Below, in pieces: positions 25,907 through 35,746 of a DNA stretch of 64,000 nucleotides. Under the pieces are notes generated by a model. The model saw only the letters and a list, made by a program, of their open reading frames with translations, was not told the origin of the DNA and did no database searches. Both the position numbers and the translations under genes were made by a program. Origin of the DNA: Pseudomonas allokribbensis (GTDB lineage: Bacteria; Pseudomonadota; Gammaproteobacteria; Pseudomonadales; Pseudomonadaceae); contig NZ_CP062252.1 of the NCBI RefSeq assembly GCF_014863605.1, positions 2,737,001 to 2,801,000 on the forward strand, given 5' to 3'. The first letter of the stretch is position 1, and every line of letters begins with the position of its first letter.

Positions 25907-26030
25907 GGATTGTCCTGAAAATAGGGATGCTTCATAAGCCAAAGGATAGCTTATCGGAACAATCAACTCTTCTTAGACTTCGCGTCATACAGGCTCGATT
26001 CAGGCGAGTCATTTTCAGCGAGGAGTTGCC

Positions 26031-27461
26031 ATGCAGCGCATTGAACACATCTACATCAACGGCGAGTACGTCCTCCCACACGGTCAGGAGTGGTTCGACC
26101 TCCATAACCCGAGCACTGAAGAAGTCATCGGTCAGGTTCGACTGGGTGATGCGCTCGACGCCCGGCGCGCCATCGCCGCCGCCAAGGCTGCGTTCCCGGT
26201 CTGGTCTCGCACCACGCGCGAGGAGCGCATTGCCGCCCTGCAACGCATGCATAAGGCCGTGGCGGCCAGAGAGGAAGAACTGCTGGAAGCCATCCTTGAG
26301 GAGTACGGCTCGCCTGCGGTTCGTGGGCGCTGGATGGCGACGTATCCGGCGGATGTGATTGCACAAGCGATCGAGGCGCTGGAGGCGTTCGACTTCGAAG
26401 AGCAGGCCGGTATGGCCAAAGTCATTCTGACGCCCGTGGGCGTGACCGGTCTGATCACGCCGTGGAACAGCAATGCCGGCTTCATCTGCAACAAACTGGC
26501 TACCGCACTGGCGGCAGGCTGCACCGCCGTCATCAAGCCCAGCGAGATGAGCGCGTTGCAGACGCAGGTCGTGATCCGGGCGTTGCACGAAGCAGAGCTG
26601 CCACCGGGTGTCTTCAATATCGTCAACGGACGGGGCGATGTGGTTGGCGAGGAAATCGCCCGCCATCCCGACGTTGCCAAGATCTCGTTCACGGGGTCGT
26701 CCGCAGTCGGTCAGCATCTGGTCAGAACCGGCGCCGACACCCTGAAGCGCGTGACCCTGGAACTGGGCGGCAAATCGCCCACCGTGGTACTCGATGACGC
26801 GGATTTCCAGGCGGTCATGCCGCTGGCACTGCACGCCGGATTCCTCAACAGCGGCCAGGCCTGCATCGCCGGCACTCGCATTCTTGTCCCACGTTCACGG
26901 CTCGCAGAGTTCGAGCAGGCTGCGAAAGAGGGCGTCGCACAGTTTCAATCGGGCGATCCGCGCAACGCCGACACCGATATCGGCCCGATGGTCAGCCAGA
27001 AACAATGGGAAAGGGTGCAGCGCTACATCCGTATCGGTCAGGAGGAGGGGGCGAGGTTGCTGGCGGGTGGCGAAGGTCGTCCGGAAGGCCTGCACGCCGG
27101 ATGGTTCGTCAAGCCCACGATCTTCACGGACGCCAACAACCAGATGCGTATCGCGCGTGAGGAAATTTTCGGCCCGGTGCTGACGATTATCCCTTACGAG
27201 GACGACGCCGATGCGATAAGAATCGCCAACGATACGGACTATGGACTGAGCGCTCTGGTGCTGGGCCAGAACCCCGAACGTTGTGTGAATATCGCCCGTC
27301 AGATCGATTCGGGACGCGTGCTCATCAACACCCTGGCCCACGAACCGCGCGCCCCTTTTGGTGGCTTCAAACACTCGGGCCTGGGGCGCGAAATGGGCAA
27401 GTGGGGGATGAGCGCGTATCTGGAGCCGAAGACATTGATCACCCATGACGCGGTGAAGTGA
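26031..27461 (+). CDS. Aldehyde dehydrogenase family protein
   Basis: This 476-residue NAD(P)-dependent aldehyde dehydrogenase has ITPWNSNAGFICNKLATALAAGCTAVIKPSE as the cofactor entrance, FTGSSAVGQ as the Rossmann glycine segment, the general-base Glu in TLELGGKSP (about 244) and the nucleophile Cys in NSGQACIAGTR (about 277). EIFGPVLTIIPYEDD is the conserved C-terminal stretch. The ribosome site is AGGAG. The aldehyde is not predictable; regulation is probably by the adjacent LysR protein. Confidence 0.92.
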   Translation: MQRIEHIYINGEYVLPHGQEWFDLHNPSTEEVIGQVRLGDALDARRAIAAAKAAFPVWSRTTREERIAALQRMHKAVAAREEELLEAILEEYGSPAVRGRWMATYPADVIAQAIEALEAFDFEEQAGMAKVILTPVGVTGLITPWNSNAGFICNKLATALAAGCTAVIKPSEMSALQTQVVIRALHEAELPPGVFNIVNGRGDVVGEEIARHPDVAKISFTGSSAVGQHLVRTGADTLKRVTLELGGKSPTVVLDDADFQAVMPLALHAGFLNSGQACIAGTRILVPRSRLAEFEQAAKEGVAQFQSGDPRNADTDIGPMVSQKQWERVQRYIRIGQEEGARLLAGGEGRPEGLHAGWFVKPTIFTDANNQMRIAREEIFGPVLTIIPYEDDADAIRIANDTDYGLSALVLGQNPERCVNIARQIDSGRVLINTLAHEPRAPFGGFKHSGLGREMGKWGMSAYLEPKTLITHDAVK

Positions 27462-27603
27462 ACGCTGTGTGTGGCATCGGAAACCGGGCGGAATTCATTC
27501 CTGGTTTCCAGCAGCGTTACGAATGATTGCCCGGGTTTGAAGTTGACCGTCCATGCTGCTGTATCGCAGCATGGCGCCTCCCGAACACCAAGCCTGGAAA
27601 CTC

Positions 27604-27906
27604 ATGTCTGACCCTTTGGATCTTGATGAACTGTTGGTACATGTCAGCGATGAAGCCTCGTTCATTCGCTTCATCCAGGCGCTGGGTGCTGATTTTGCCC
27701 ACGAGCGATCACTGGAAGAGCTGTCACCTTCAACGCTCGATCGGGCCGGCGCTTCAGAGTGGGAAAACGGATCCGTTGACTCGTTTCTCGATGCCGCGGC
27801 CGCGTGGGCTGATTCAAGCAGCCGGTCCATCTCAAACGAAAGAGCGGTATCGAACGTGTGGCAGCGTTGCGCAGCCATTCTGTTGGCCGGAAAGTTTTAT
27901 GAGTGA
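27604..27906 (+). CDS. DUF7660-like small protein
   Basis: The protein has 100 residues from ATG 27604. DLDELLVHVSDEASFIRFIQALGADF, a WENGSVDSFLDAAAAWADSS segment and a short C-terminal helix fit the DUF7660-type family. Members of this family are often found next to polymorphic-toxin or other orphan genes; function not known. It ends 8 bp inside the next gene, so the two are translationally coupled. No signal peptide. Confidence 0.65.
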   Translation: MSDPLDLDELLVHVSDEASFIRFIQALGADFAHERSLEELSPSTLDRAGASEWENGSVDSFLDAAAAWADSSSRSISNERAVSNVWQRCAAILLAGKFYE

Positions 27907-28330
27907 GCCGCACGCGACCTTCGCGTCTGGCCGGAAGAGCCCCATGCCCAGAATGCTACCGGACAACGAACTCAAGGCGCTTTCGGTGGAAGCCGAGGTC
28001 AATGGATTAACGCTGAGTGATCTTGCCGTCACGTGCGCGAAGTTCGGAATGACACCGCGAGATCTACTGAACGAGCTCTCCGTAGCGATTGCGGAAAGCT
28101 ATCTGGAGAGATCGCTGGACTATGAATTTTGCGATGGTGTGATGAACGGAATCATCAATGCCGTGGTTGAGGTCGGCATGACTGACGATATGCCTGAGCC
28201 CGCCTTCTCGCTCTATCAGGCGTTTGATCTGGGTGAATGGATCCGCAGTGAAGACCCGCCGGGGACTGATCCCAGTGAGAAATACGCGAGGCCGGTGGTT
28301 GAGGACATAATGCGTGCGTTGAGGGGTTGA
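27899..28330 (+). CDS. Hypothetical protein coupled to the DUF7660-like gene
   Basis: The protein has 143 residues from ATG 27899, which overlaps the upstream stop. Acidic and helical, with LSDLAVTCAKFGMTPRDLLNELSVAIAESYLERSLDYEFCDGVMNGI in the middle and a conserved-looking FSLYQAFDLGEW followed by the tail SEKYARPVVEDIMRALRG. The tail with Phe-Asp-x-Gly-Glu resembles a family of small uncharacterised proteins paired with toxin systems, but I cannot assign it. No toxin partner is visible. Confidence 0.6.
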   Translation: MSEPHATFASGRKSPMPRMLPDNELKALSVEAEVNGLTLSDLAVTCAKFGMTPRDLLNELSVAIAESYLERSLDYEFCDGVMNGIINAVVEVGMTDDMPEPAFSLYQAFDLGEWIRSEDPPGTDPSEKYARPVVEDIMRALRG

Positions 28331-28405
28331 GGTTCAGTTTCGATTCTGACGGGCAACTGACGTGGAATCGAGCTTGTACCTCCGGCCTTCACCCGCTGCC
28401 ATCGA

Positions 28406-29968
28406 TCACACTGACTCATCCGCCGAACACCAACGATTGCGCCCCAGCCGCTTCGCCTGATACAGGCAGGTATCCGCCGACTGCAGCAGCATGGCCGGCG
28501 TCACTGTGTCGTCAACCGGATGGCGGGTCGCAATGCCGGCGCTGGCCGTGACGTACCCGAGGGGATGCCCGGAGTGTTCCAGTTCCAGCGAGCGGATGGC
28601 TTGCAGGATGTCCTCGGCGACTTGAATGGCGCCGGCGTTCTCGGTATTGGGCAGCAGCACGGTGAACTCTTCGCCACCGTAGCGGACGGCGAGGTCGCCG
28701 GGGCGTTTGACCGCTTGCTGGATCGCGCGTCCGACGGCGTTCAGGCAGTCGTCGCCGGCGGCGTGGCCGTAGCGGTCGTTGTAGCGTTTGAAGTGGTCGA
28801 CATCGAGCATGATCAACGACAGCGATGAGCCCTGGCGCCGGGCCAGACGAATCTCGTCTGCCAGCGCGTTGTCCAGGCGCCGGCGGTTGCCGAGGCCGGT
28901 AAGGCTGTCGGTCAGTGCCATGTCGCGCATGGCCTGGTGGGCGGAACGGATCTCCCGCTCCATCGCAATCCGCTGGCGCAACTGGCTCAGCACGATCAGT
29001 CCAAAACCGGCGAGGACCAGGATCAGAAAAATCAGCACGAAGCCGTTTTTCAGCAAGTCCCGACGCCATGGCGCGGTGATGGAATCTTTCGACAGACCGG
29101 CCTCAACCACCAGCGGATAGGTGGTCAAGGCGCGATAGCCATAAAGCCGTTCAGTGTCATCGACCACCGCTCGGATCTGGGCGATGCCTTCGTTGGAGGC
29201 GGGCAGGTAAGTCTTGAAGATCTCGCTGTTCGCCAGGCTTTTGCCCACCACGGAGGCGATGAAAGGACGGCGAACCAGAATCGTGCCGTCACGCATGGCC
29301 AGCACCAGTGCGCCTTTGTCATCGATCCGGAAATCGCCGTAATAGTCGACGAAATAACTGACCTTGACCGTCCCCAGCAGCACGCCTGCGAACGAGCCAT
29401 CAGGGTTGTTCAAGCGACGGGAGATGGGAATGATCAGGTCATGGGTGGAGCGGCTCTCGACCACCTGGCCGATGCGCACTTGCCGATCCTCGTGAGTGCG
29501 GTGGTACTGGAAATAATCGCGATCGGCGTTGTTGGCCGTTTCCGGGGTGACTTCTTTGTCGGTCACGATCCAGTGGCCATCCGGGCCGTAGATGAACAGG
29601 CCGTGCAACTGCGGCATGATTTTCGATTGCTGCACCAGCAGCTTGTGAATGCGCGGGACATCGAGGTTTTGCAGTCCGTCACCTTCGACACGCTCGGCCA
29701 GCCCGGCGGTGACCACATCGACCTGGCGAATGGTGTCTTCGGCGTGCTGGGCCGTGGCGCGGGCCAGGTTGGTCACCGAATCGCGCGCAGACGCAAAGAC
29801 CGAACGATAGTCACGCCACGTCCGCCAGCTCTCGACTGCCAGAAACGCCACGACCACAACCAGCATGAAGCTGACCGTCAGCCGGAAGGTTGAGCCGGCC
29901 TTCACGGCTTTGCTGGCGGGGCGCCGCTTGTCGTTTGCAGTTGGCTCTTGCGTGTTGCGTCCGAGCAT
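28406..29968 (-). CDS. Membrane diguanylate cyclase with dCache sensor
   Basis: The protein has 520 residues from ATG 29968 (AAGGA upstream; a second start 15 codons earlier is weaker). Topology: TM1 at about 29-46, periplasmic double-Cache domain about 60-300, TM2 about 309-328, GGDEF domain about 350-515. The active-site motif is GGEEF at 431-435, so it should make c-di-GMP from GTP. RPGD at 422-425, five residues before GGEEF, is a canonical RxxD inhibitory site. No EAL domain. The sensor ligand is unknown; amino or organic acids are common for this fold. Confidence 0.92.
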   Translation of the reverse strand: MLGRNTQEPTANDKRRPASKAVKAGSTFRLTVSFMLVVVVAFLAVESWRTWRDYRSVFASARDSVTNLARATAQHAEDTIRQVDVVTAGLAERVEGDGLQNLDVPRIHKLLVQQSKIMPQLHGLFIYGPDGHWIVTDKEVTPETANNADRDYFQYHRTHEDRQVRIGQVVESRSTHDLIIPISRRLNNPDGSFAGVLLGTVKVSYFVDYYGDFRIDDKGALVLAMRDGTILVRRPFIASVVGKSLANSEIFKTYLPASNEGIAQIRAVVDDTERLYGYRALTTYPLVVEAGLSKDSITAPWRRDLLKNGFVLIFLILVLAGFGLIVLSQLRQRIAMEREIRSAHQAMRDMALTDSLTGLGNRRRLDNALADEIRLARRQGSSLSLIMLDVDHFKRYNDRYGHAAGDDCLNAVGRAIQQAVKRPGDLAVRYGGEEFTVLLPNTENAGAIQVAEDILQAIRSLELEHSGHPLGYVTASAGIATRHPVDDTVTPAMLLQSADTCLYQAKRLGRNRWCSADESV

Positions 29969-30193
29969 CAACTTTTCCTTGAATGTCGTTCTGAACGTAA
30001 TGCTGGCGAACATTATGACAAGGATCGGCAGGAAGTTCGGGACCGCAGCGTGATTGAGCCTCGGTTTGCGTTGATTGTCTCTTCTGGGTTGACGGTTAAA
30101 CGCTTTGCAGGTGATTTATCGCTTTCAGGCGAGTCATTAATCTGTGCCCATCTTGAACGCAAGCGAACTTCCACAACTAAAAAGGGATTCAAC

Positions 30194-30826
30194 ATGAGCA
30201 CTGCAACCTACAACCGCCTGAACAAAGACGACGCCGTGGTTCTGCTGGTCGATCACCAGACCGGTCTGATTTCGCTGGTCCAGGACTTTTCGCCGAACGA
30301 GTTCAAGAACAATGTGCTGGCATTAGCCGACCTGGCCAAATTCTTCGAGTTGCCGACCATCCTCACCACCAGTTTCGAACAAGGCCCGAACGGCCCGCTG
30401 GTGCCGGAACTCAAGGAAATGTTCCCGGATGCGCCGTACATTGCCCGCCCGGGCCAGATCAACGCCTGGGACAACGAAGACTTCGTCAAGGCGATCAAGG
30501 CCACCGGCCGCAAGCAGATCATCATTGCCGGTGTCGTGACCGACGTGTGCGTGGCGTTCCCGACCTTGTCGGCGCTGGCGGAAGGGTTTGACGTGTTCGT
30601 GGTGACCGATGCCTCCGGCACCTTCAATACCACCGTGCAACAAGCCGCCTGGAACCGCATGACCCAGGCCGGCGCACAGATGATGAACTGGTTCTCGGTG
30701 GCCTGCGAGCTGCACCGCGACTGGCGCAACGACATTGAAGGGCTGGGCAACCTGCTGTCGCAGCGGATTCCGAACTATCGCAATTTGATGAATGGCTATG
30801 CGGCGCTGACGGCTCGTCAGGGTTGA
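30194..30826 (+). CDS. ycaC: YcaC-like isochorismatase-family hydrolase
   Basis: The protein has 210 residues and closely matches E. coli YcaC along its whole length, for example AVVLLVDHQTGLISLV, ILTTSFEQGPNGPLVPEL and IARPGQINAWDNEDFVKA. The catalytic triad of the cysteine hydrolase fold is visible as Asp in LLVDHQ (about 20), Lys in the middle (KATGRKQIIIAG) and Cys in VVTDVCVAF (about 118). The natural substrate is unresolved. Monocistronic with its own terminator. The start at 30194 follows AAAGGG. Confidence 0.92.
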   Translation: MSTATYNRLNKDDAVVLLVDHQTGLISLVQDFSPNEFKNNVLALADLAKFFELPTILTTSFEQGPNGPLVPELKEMFPDAPYIARPGQINAWDNEDFVKAIKATGRKQIIIAGVVTDVCVAFPTLSALAEGFDVFVVTDASGTFNTTVQQAAWNRMTQAGAQMMNWFSVACELHRDWRNDIEGLGNLLSQRIPNYRNLMNGYAALTARQG

Positions 30827-30847
30827 TCGAATACTGCGAAAAATGTG

Positions 30848-30875
30848 AAAGGCCTGCCCTCAAAAGCAGGCCTTT
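30848..30875. terminator. Bidirectional terminator between ycaC and the hydroxyproline operon
   Basis: AAAGGCCTGC (30848-30857) pairs with GCAGGCCTTT (30866-30875) around an 8-base loop. A-rich and T-rich ends let it serve both convergent units. Confidence 0.85.
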
Positions 30876-30882
30876 CGCGTTT

Positions 30883-32145
30883 TCAGAAACGATCCAGCCT
30901 GTAAGGCTCGACACTCGGCAGTTCCTCACCCCGAGTCGCTGCCAGCGGCGAAACCATCCGCAACACGAGCTCCGCCGTCACCGCCGCCTGGGTCAACCCC
31001 AGATGCTGATGACCGAAAGCGAGCAGTACCTTGCCGTCGTCTGTCTGATCGATGATCGGCAGCGAGTCCGGCAGCGAAGGCCTGAACCCCATCCACGGTG
31101 TGGCCGCCTCGGCACTCAACGCCTCACGGAACAATCCCTTGCTCAACCGATGCAATTGCCAGGCGCGTGCCATGGTCGGCGGCGCTTCAAGCCCGGCGAA
31201 TTCGACGGTGCCCGCCAGGCGCAAGCCTTCGGACATCGGCGTCATGATGAACTTGCGTTCCAGTGACGTAACGGGGAAGGGCAGCCGGTTGTGTTCCTGA
31301 GGCAACATCAGGTGATAACCGCGCTCGGTGTCCAGCGGCACTTTCTTGCCCGTCAGCGCTGTCGTCAACTTGGCCGAGTGAGCACCGCAGGCAATCAATA
31401 CCCGACGGGCATTCAGGTTGCCGGTTCCGGTATTGAGCGAAACGCCTTGTGCATCCAGTTGCCCGCCCTCGACCCGTTGCTTCACAAACTGCACGCCGCT
31501 GGCCTTCGCGGCGCTGACCAGTTCACACACCACTCGGTACGGGTCGATGAAGTGCCCGGTGCTCGGGAAAAACAGCCCGCCCTGAAGGTGTTCGCTCAGT
31601 TGCGGTGCGCTGTCACGCACCGTAGCCGCCTGCCATAAATCGACCGGCACCTGCTGCTGACGCAAGCGCGCCTGCAACGCTTCAATGGCCGGGCGCGAGT
31701 CGGGACGTTCGAACACCAGCAGCGAACCTTCCACTTTCAGCAGGTCGGGCCGCTGGATGTCACCGAGCAACCGGTGCCAGGCCTCCAGCGAGCTTTCATT
31801 GAGTGCTCGCAGACCCGCCACGGTGCGCTGGAACGGCGCCGACCGCAGGTTCAGCAACAGCCGAGTGAACCAGGGCAGGGCGCAGGGCAGGTATTTCCAG
31901 TCCAGGCGCAGCGGCCCCATCGGGTCCATGAGCATGGCCGGCAAGCGCTTGAGGATCGACAGATCGGCAATCGGAAAAACCTGCTCGGTCGCCAGGTGTC
32001 CGGCGTTACCGAACGATGCGCCGTGACCGGGTTCCTGCGGGTCGATCACGACCACCTGCAAACCCTGTCGCGCCAGACGCAGGGCGCAGGCAACGCCGAT
32101 GATGCCGGCGCCGACCACGGCGATGTCATGGGTGATGTTCGGCAT
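30883..32145 (-). CDS. D-hydroxyproline / D-amino-acid dehydrogenase (DadA-like FAD enzyme)
   Basis: This is a 420-residue FAD oxidoreductase of the DAO family. ITHDIAVVGAGIIGVACALRLA (GAGIIG at about 11-16) binds FAD, with Asp (VIDPQEPGHGASFGNAG) after beta 2. The C-terminus GFRPSLPDSLPIIDQ and LAFGHQHLGLTQA are typical of DadA and D-hydroxyproline dehydrogenases. As last gene of an operon with hydroxyproline 2-epimerase, a DapA-like deaminase and a semialdehyde dehydrogenase, it most likely oxidises cis-4-hydroxy-D-proline to pyrroline-4-hydroxy-2-carboxylate. Start ATG 32145. Confidence 0.87.
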   Translation of the reverse strand: MPNITHDIAVVGAGIIGVACALRLARQGLQVVVIDPQEPGHGASFGNAGHLATEQVFPIADLSILKRLPAMLMDPMGPLRLDWKYLPCALPWFTRLLLNLRSAPFQRTVAGLRALNESSLEAWHRLLGDIQRPDLLKVEGSLLVFERPDSRPAIEALQARLRQQQVPVDLWQAATVRDSAPQLSEHLQGGLFFPSTGHFIDPYRVVCELVSAAKASGVQFVKQRVEGGQLDAQGVSLNTGTGNLNARRVLIACGAHSAKLTTALTGKKVPLDTERGYHLMLPQEHNRLPFPVTSLERKFIMTPMSEGLRLAGTVEFAGLEAPPTMARAWQLHRLSKGLFREALSAEAATPWMGFRPSLPDSLPIIDQTDDGKVLLAFGHQHLGLTQAAVTAELVLRMVSPLAATRGEELPSVEPYRLDRF

Positions 32146-32149
32146 GGTT

Positions 32150-33727
32150 TCAGGCTTCCCTTTGGCCATCGAGCAGGCGTCGCAGTGCCAGTGGATTGGC
32201 CTGTTTGAGTGCGGTGGGCAGCAAGGCATCGGGGAAGTCCTGATAGCAGACCGGGCGCAGGAATCGCAGGATCGCCGCCGTGCCGACCGATGTGGTGCGC
32301 GGGTCGGACGTGGCCGGGAACGGTCCGCCATGCACCATCGCATCGCACACTTCCACACCGGTCGGCCAGCCGTTGACCAGCAAGCGTCCGGCCTTGCGTT
32401 CCAGCGTCGGCAGCAATGAACGGGCCTGATCCAGATCCTCGTCATCCAGATGCAGCGTGGCGGTCAGTTGACCTTCCAGCTGTTCGAGCACCTGACGGAC
32501 CTCATCGTGGCCGGCGCATTGCACGACCAGAGACGCCGCGCCAAACGCTTCGGCTTGCAGCGCGTGATCGGCAAGGAAATCCGCAGCATCGGTGACGAAG
32601 ACATGGGCCTGCCCCTGATTCGCACCTGTTCCTCTCTGGCCGACCACTGCAAGACGTGCGCGCGGATTTTCCGCCAGTGCATTCACGCTGCACTCGTAAG
32701 CATTGAAAATGCCGGGGGTGAGCATGGTCTGGGCCGGGCTGCGCTGGATGAGCTCGGCGGCGGCGCCAATGAAGGTGTCCAGCGCCGGCCCCTTGAGGGC
32801 GATCACCAGCCCGGGATTGGTGCAGAACTGCCCGGCGCCCAACGTGAGCGAGGCGACAAAACCTTCGGCCAGCGCTTGTGGGCGATTGTGTAGCGCGGCG
32901 GGAAACAGCAGCACCGGGTTGATCGAACTCATTTCCGCATACACCGGAATCGGTTCGGGGCGAGCCTGAGCCGCTTTGATCAGCGCGAGCCCGCCACTGC
33001 GCGAACCGGTGAACCCCACCGCTTTGATGCGTGGATCGCTGACCAGCGCAATGCCGACCTCGCGCCCGGAACCGTACAGCAACGAGAACACGCCCTCAGG
33101 CAGACCGCACGCCTTGACGGCCCGAGCCACGGCGCGGCCGACCAGTTCGCTGGTACCGGGGTGGGCGCCGTGAGCCTTGACGATCACCGGGCAACCGGCG
33201 GCCAGTGCCGAAGCGGTATCGCCGCCAGCGACGGAGAACGCCAGTGGAAAATTGCTCGCGCCGAACACTGCCACCGGCCCCAGCGCAATCTGACGCTGAC
33301 GCAGATCCGAACGCGGCATCGGCTGACGCTGTGGTTGGGCGCTGTCGATGCGCACATCCAGCCATTCGCCGGCTCGTACAGTGCGAGCGAACAGCCGCAA
33401 TTGCTGGCAGGTACGCCCGCGCTCGCCCAACAGGCGAGGGCGCGGCAGGCCGGTTTCGGCCATGGCGCGTTCAATCAACTCATCGCCGAGGACTTCGATT
33501 TCGTTGGCGATGGTTTCGATGAATTCGGCGCGTGCGTCCAGCGCTGTCTCGCGATAGCGGTCGAACGCGGCCCAGGCCAGAGCGCAGGCTTGTTCGACGT
33601 GCTCGGCGGAGCCGCCGGCATAAGCCGGTTCCAGCGGTGCATCAGTGGCCGGGTTGATCCCCCGGATGATGTCGCGGTCGCCGGTGATGGTGTGCTGACC
33701 GATCAGCAGTTTGCCCGTAAGAGACAT
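32150..33727 (-). CDS. Alpha-ketoglutaric semialdehyde (2,5-dioxovalerate) dehydrogenase
   Basis: The protein has 525 residues and belongs to the long aldehyde dehydrogenase branch that uses NADP and includes 2,5-dioxovalerate dehydrogenases. [39 protein letters not shown] is the cofactor entrance, FTGSRSGG the Rossmann turn, [11 protein letters not shown] carries the region of the general base, and GQFCTNPG holds the nucleophile Cys. It converts alpha-ketoglutarate semialdehyde to 2-oxoglutarate, the last step of hydroxyproline breakdown. It ends 4 bp before the dehydrogenase gene downstream. Confidence 0.9.
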   Translation of the reverse strand: MSLTGKLLIGQHTITGDRDIIRGINPATDAPLEPAYAGGSAEHVEQACALAWAAFDRYRETALDARAEFIETIANEIEVLGDELIERAMAETGLPRPRLLGERGRTCQQLRLFARTVRAGEWLDVRIDSAQPQRQPMPRSDLRQRQIALGPVAVFGASNFPLAFSVAGGDTASALAAGCPVIVKAHGAHPGTSELVGRAVARAVKACGLPEGVFSLLYGSGREVGIALVSDPRIKAVGFTGSRSGGLALIKAAQARPEPIPVYAEMSSINPVLLFPAALHNRPQALAEGFVASLTLGAGQFCTNPGLVIALKGPALDTFIGAAAELIQRSPAQTMLTPGIFNAYECSVNALAENPRARLAVVGQRGTGANQGQAHVFVTDAADFLADHALQAEAFGAASLVVQCAGHDEVRQVLEQLEGQLTATLHLDDEDLDQARSLLPTLERKAGRLLVNGWPTGVEVCDAMVHGGPFPATSDPRTTSVGTAAILRFLRPVCYQDFPDALLPTALKQANPLALRRLLDGQREA

Positions 33728-33794
33728 GGCAGGTTCCTGGAAAAAATGAGGGCCCGCCGCGGATGTGGGCGGCGGGCTGAAGCGAAGCAGCCGA

Positions 33795-34742
33795 TCAGAC
33801 GAAGTTCTGTTCCGCCGACCAGTTTTCGTACCAGTGACGGAACAGCGCGTACTGGGCTTCCGCGTAGCGACGCTGCGAGTCGCTCAGGGCATCGGTCTCG
33901 TTGAAATGCAGGGTGTATTCCTTGTCGCCGTTGAGCACCATCAGGTGTTTGTAATACAGCACCAGATCCGTGCCCTCGTCGAAGGACGACAGCACCGCCA
34001 GCGCCGATTCCAGCTCCCGGGCCTGACGTCGTGCCTTGGCGTCACCCTTGGCCGCCTGTTTGCTCAGCGCCACCAGTTGCAGCACTTCGCGGGGCAGGGC
34101 GTTGCCGATGCCGGTGATCGCACCGGTGGCGTTGCAGTTGACGAAGCCGTGCACGACCTGAGTGTCGACACCCACCATCAGGGTCACGTCATCGTCCTTG
34201 GAGGTGATGTGCTCGGCGGCGTAACGCAGGTCGGCGCCACCGCCGAATTCCTTGAAGCCGATCAGGTTCGGGTACTCGCGGCGCAGTTCGAAGAATAGGT
34301 CGGCGCGGGTCGCGAAGCCGTAGTAAGGGCTGTTGTAGATCACCGACGGCAAGTTCGGCGCGGCCTGCAGAATCGCTGCAAAGTGGGCTTTTTGCGCGGC
34401 GAGCGAAGCGCCACGGGACAGTACCCGTGGAATCACCATCAAACCCTGAGCACCGACTTTTGCGGCATGGGCAGCATGGGAGACTGCTTCACGGGTGTTG
34501 ATGGCGCCCGTACCGACAATGGTCGGAATCCCGGCGGCCACCAGGCGCGCCACGCCTTCCTGACGCTCGGCCTCGGTGAGCAGCGGCCAGTCACCCATGG
34601 AACCGCAATAGACCACGGCGCTCATGCCGGTATCGATCAGCTCGCGACCCTTGGCCACCAAGGCGTCGAAATCCGGTTTGCGTGCAGCGGTGCACGGGGT
34701 CATCAGGGCGGGCATGCAGCCGGTGAAGATGTTGTCGCTCAT
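33795..34742 (-). CDS. DapA-family enzyme, probable 1-pyrroline-4-hydroxy-2-carboxylate deaminase
   Basis: The protein has 315 residues in the dihydrodipicolinate-synthase/NAL TIM-barrel family. YNSPYYG (Tyr136 region) and the Schiff-base Lys in IGFKEFGG (Lys164) are in place, as is the [10 protein letters not shown] phosphate/carboxylate loop. In hydroxyproline operons this gene product deaminates and dehydrates pyrroline-4-hydroxy-2-carboxylate to alpha-ketoglutarate semialdehyde. ATG 34742 follows AGGAG; the frame extends eight codons further up without a ribosome site. Confidence 0.88.
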   Translation of the reverse strand: MSDNIFTGCMPALMTPCTAARKPDFDALVAKGRELIDTGMSAVVYCGSMGDWPLLTEAERQEGVARLVAAGIPTIVGTGAINTREAVSHAAHAAKVGAQGLMVIPRVLSRGASLAAQKAHFAAILQAAPNLPSVIYNSPYYGFATRADLFFELRREYPNLIGFKEFGGGADLRYAAEHITSKDDDVTLMVGVDTQVVHGFVNCNATGAITGIGNALPREVLQLVALSKQAAKGDAKARRQARELESALAVLSSFDEGTDLVLYYKHLMVLNGDKEYTLHFNETDALSDSQRRYAEAQYALFRHWYENWSAEQNFV

Positions 34743-34797
34743 TATTGTTCTCCTTGGAACGGTCATTCGGATTGGATTGAAAAAGCAGCGCAGCGGC

Positions 34798-35724
34798 TCA
34801 GATGCCCCACGCGAACGGATCTTCTTCGTCGATCAGCAGCGTGCTGTCGGCGGTCATATAGGCGCGACCGGTGATGAACGGGCGCACGCGTTCGCCTTCC
34901 CATTCGAAGCGGCCTTCGAACTGGCTGCCGGTGATGCTTGCCTGTACCCAGCGCTCGCCGGGCGCCAGTTTTTCGTCGGCGGCCAGGCAAGCGAGTTTGG
35001 CGCTGGTGCCGGTGCCGCACGGTGAACGGTCGTAGGCTTTGCCGGGGCACATGACGAAGTTGCGGCTGTCGGCCTGGTCGTCATCGGCGAACAGTTCGAC
35101 GTGGTCGATCACCGCGCCGTCCTCGCCATGAATGCCTTGGTCCTGGAGGGCCTTGAGCATTTTCCAGGTGAAGTCGGTCAGGGTTTCGACGTTGTCCATC
35201 GTCAGCGTCTGGCCGTGCTCCGACACCAGGAAAAACCAGTTGCCGCCATAGGCGATATCGCCGAGGAAACGGCCGTACCCCGGCACCTCAACCGCCACTT
35301 GTTTGCGCAATCGATAAGCCGGCACGTTGCCCAGGGTCACGGCGCCGTCTTCATGCAACGTCGCGCTGACCGGGCCGACCGGTGTGTCGATCTTGTGCAC
35401 GCCCGACGCGATCAGCCCCAGGTGCTGCAAGGAGGCGACCAGGCCGATGGTGCCGTGGCCGCACATGCCCAGATAACCGGCGTTGTTGAAGAAGATCACG
35501 CCGCAGGTGGCGTCCGGCGACACCGGTTCGCAATACAGCGCACCGACCAGCACATCGTTGCCGCGCGGTTCCAGCAGGCAGGCCCGGCGCCAGCGGTCGT
35601 GCTGGTTGCGCAGGACGTCGCGTTTTTCGGCCATGGTGTTGCCGGGCAGATCGGGGAAACCCTTCATCACCAGGCGCGTGGGTTCGCCGCCGGTGTGCGA
35701 ATCAATGACGTGTACTCGTTTCAT
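34798..35724 (-). CDS. 4-hydroxyproline 2-epimerase (proline racemase family)
   Basis: The protein has 308 residues. Opens [16 protein letters not shown], the family hallmark. Both catalytic cysteines are present, Cys88 in MCGHGTIG and Cys236 in SPCGTGTSA; this pair distinguishes racemases/epimerases from the dehydratases, which have Ser or Thr first. It interconverts trans-4-hydroxy-L-proline and cis-4-hydroxy-D-proline. Second gene of the hydroxyproline operon, 22 bp after the permease. Confidence 0.93.
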   Translation of the reverse strand: MKRVHVIDSHTGGEPTRLVMKGFPDLPGNTMAEKRDVLRNQHDRWRRACLLEPRGNDVLVGALYCEPVSPDATCGVIFFNNAGYLGMCGHGTIGLVASLQHLGLIASGVHKIDTPVGPVSATLHEDGAVTLGNVPAYRLRKQVAVEVPGYGRFLGDIAYGGNWFFLVSEHGQTLTMDNVETLTDFTWKMLKALQDQGIHGEDGAVIDHVELFADDDQADSRNFVMCPGKAYDRSPCGTGTSAKLACLAADEKLAPGERWVQASITGSQFEGRFEWEGERVRPFITGRAYMTADSTLLIDEEDPFAWGI

Positions 35725-35746
35725 GGACGTGTCCCTTCAAATGATT

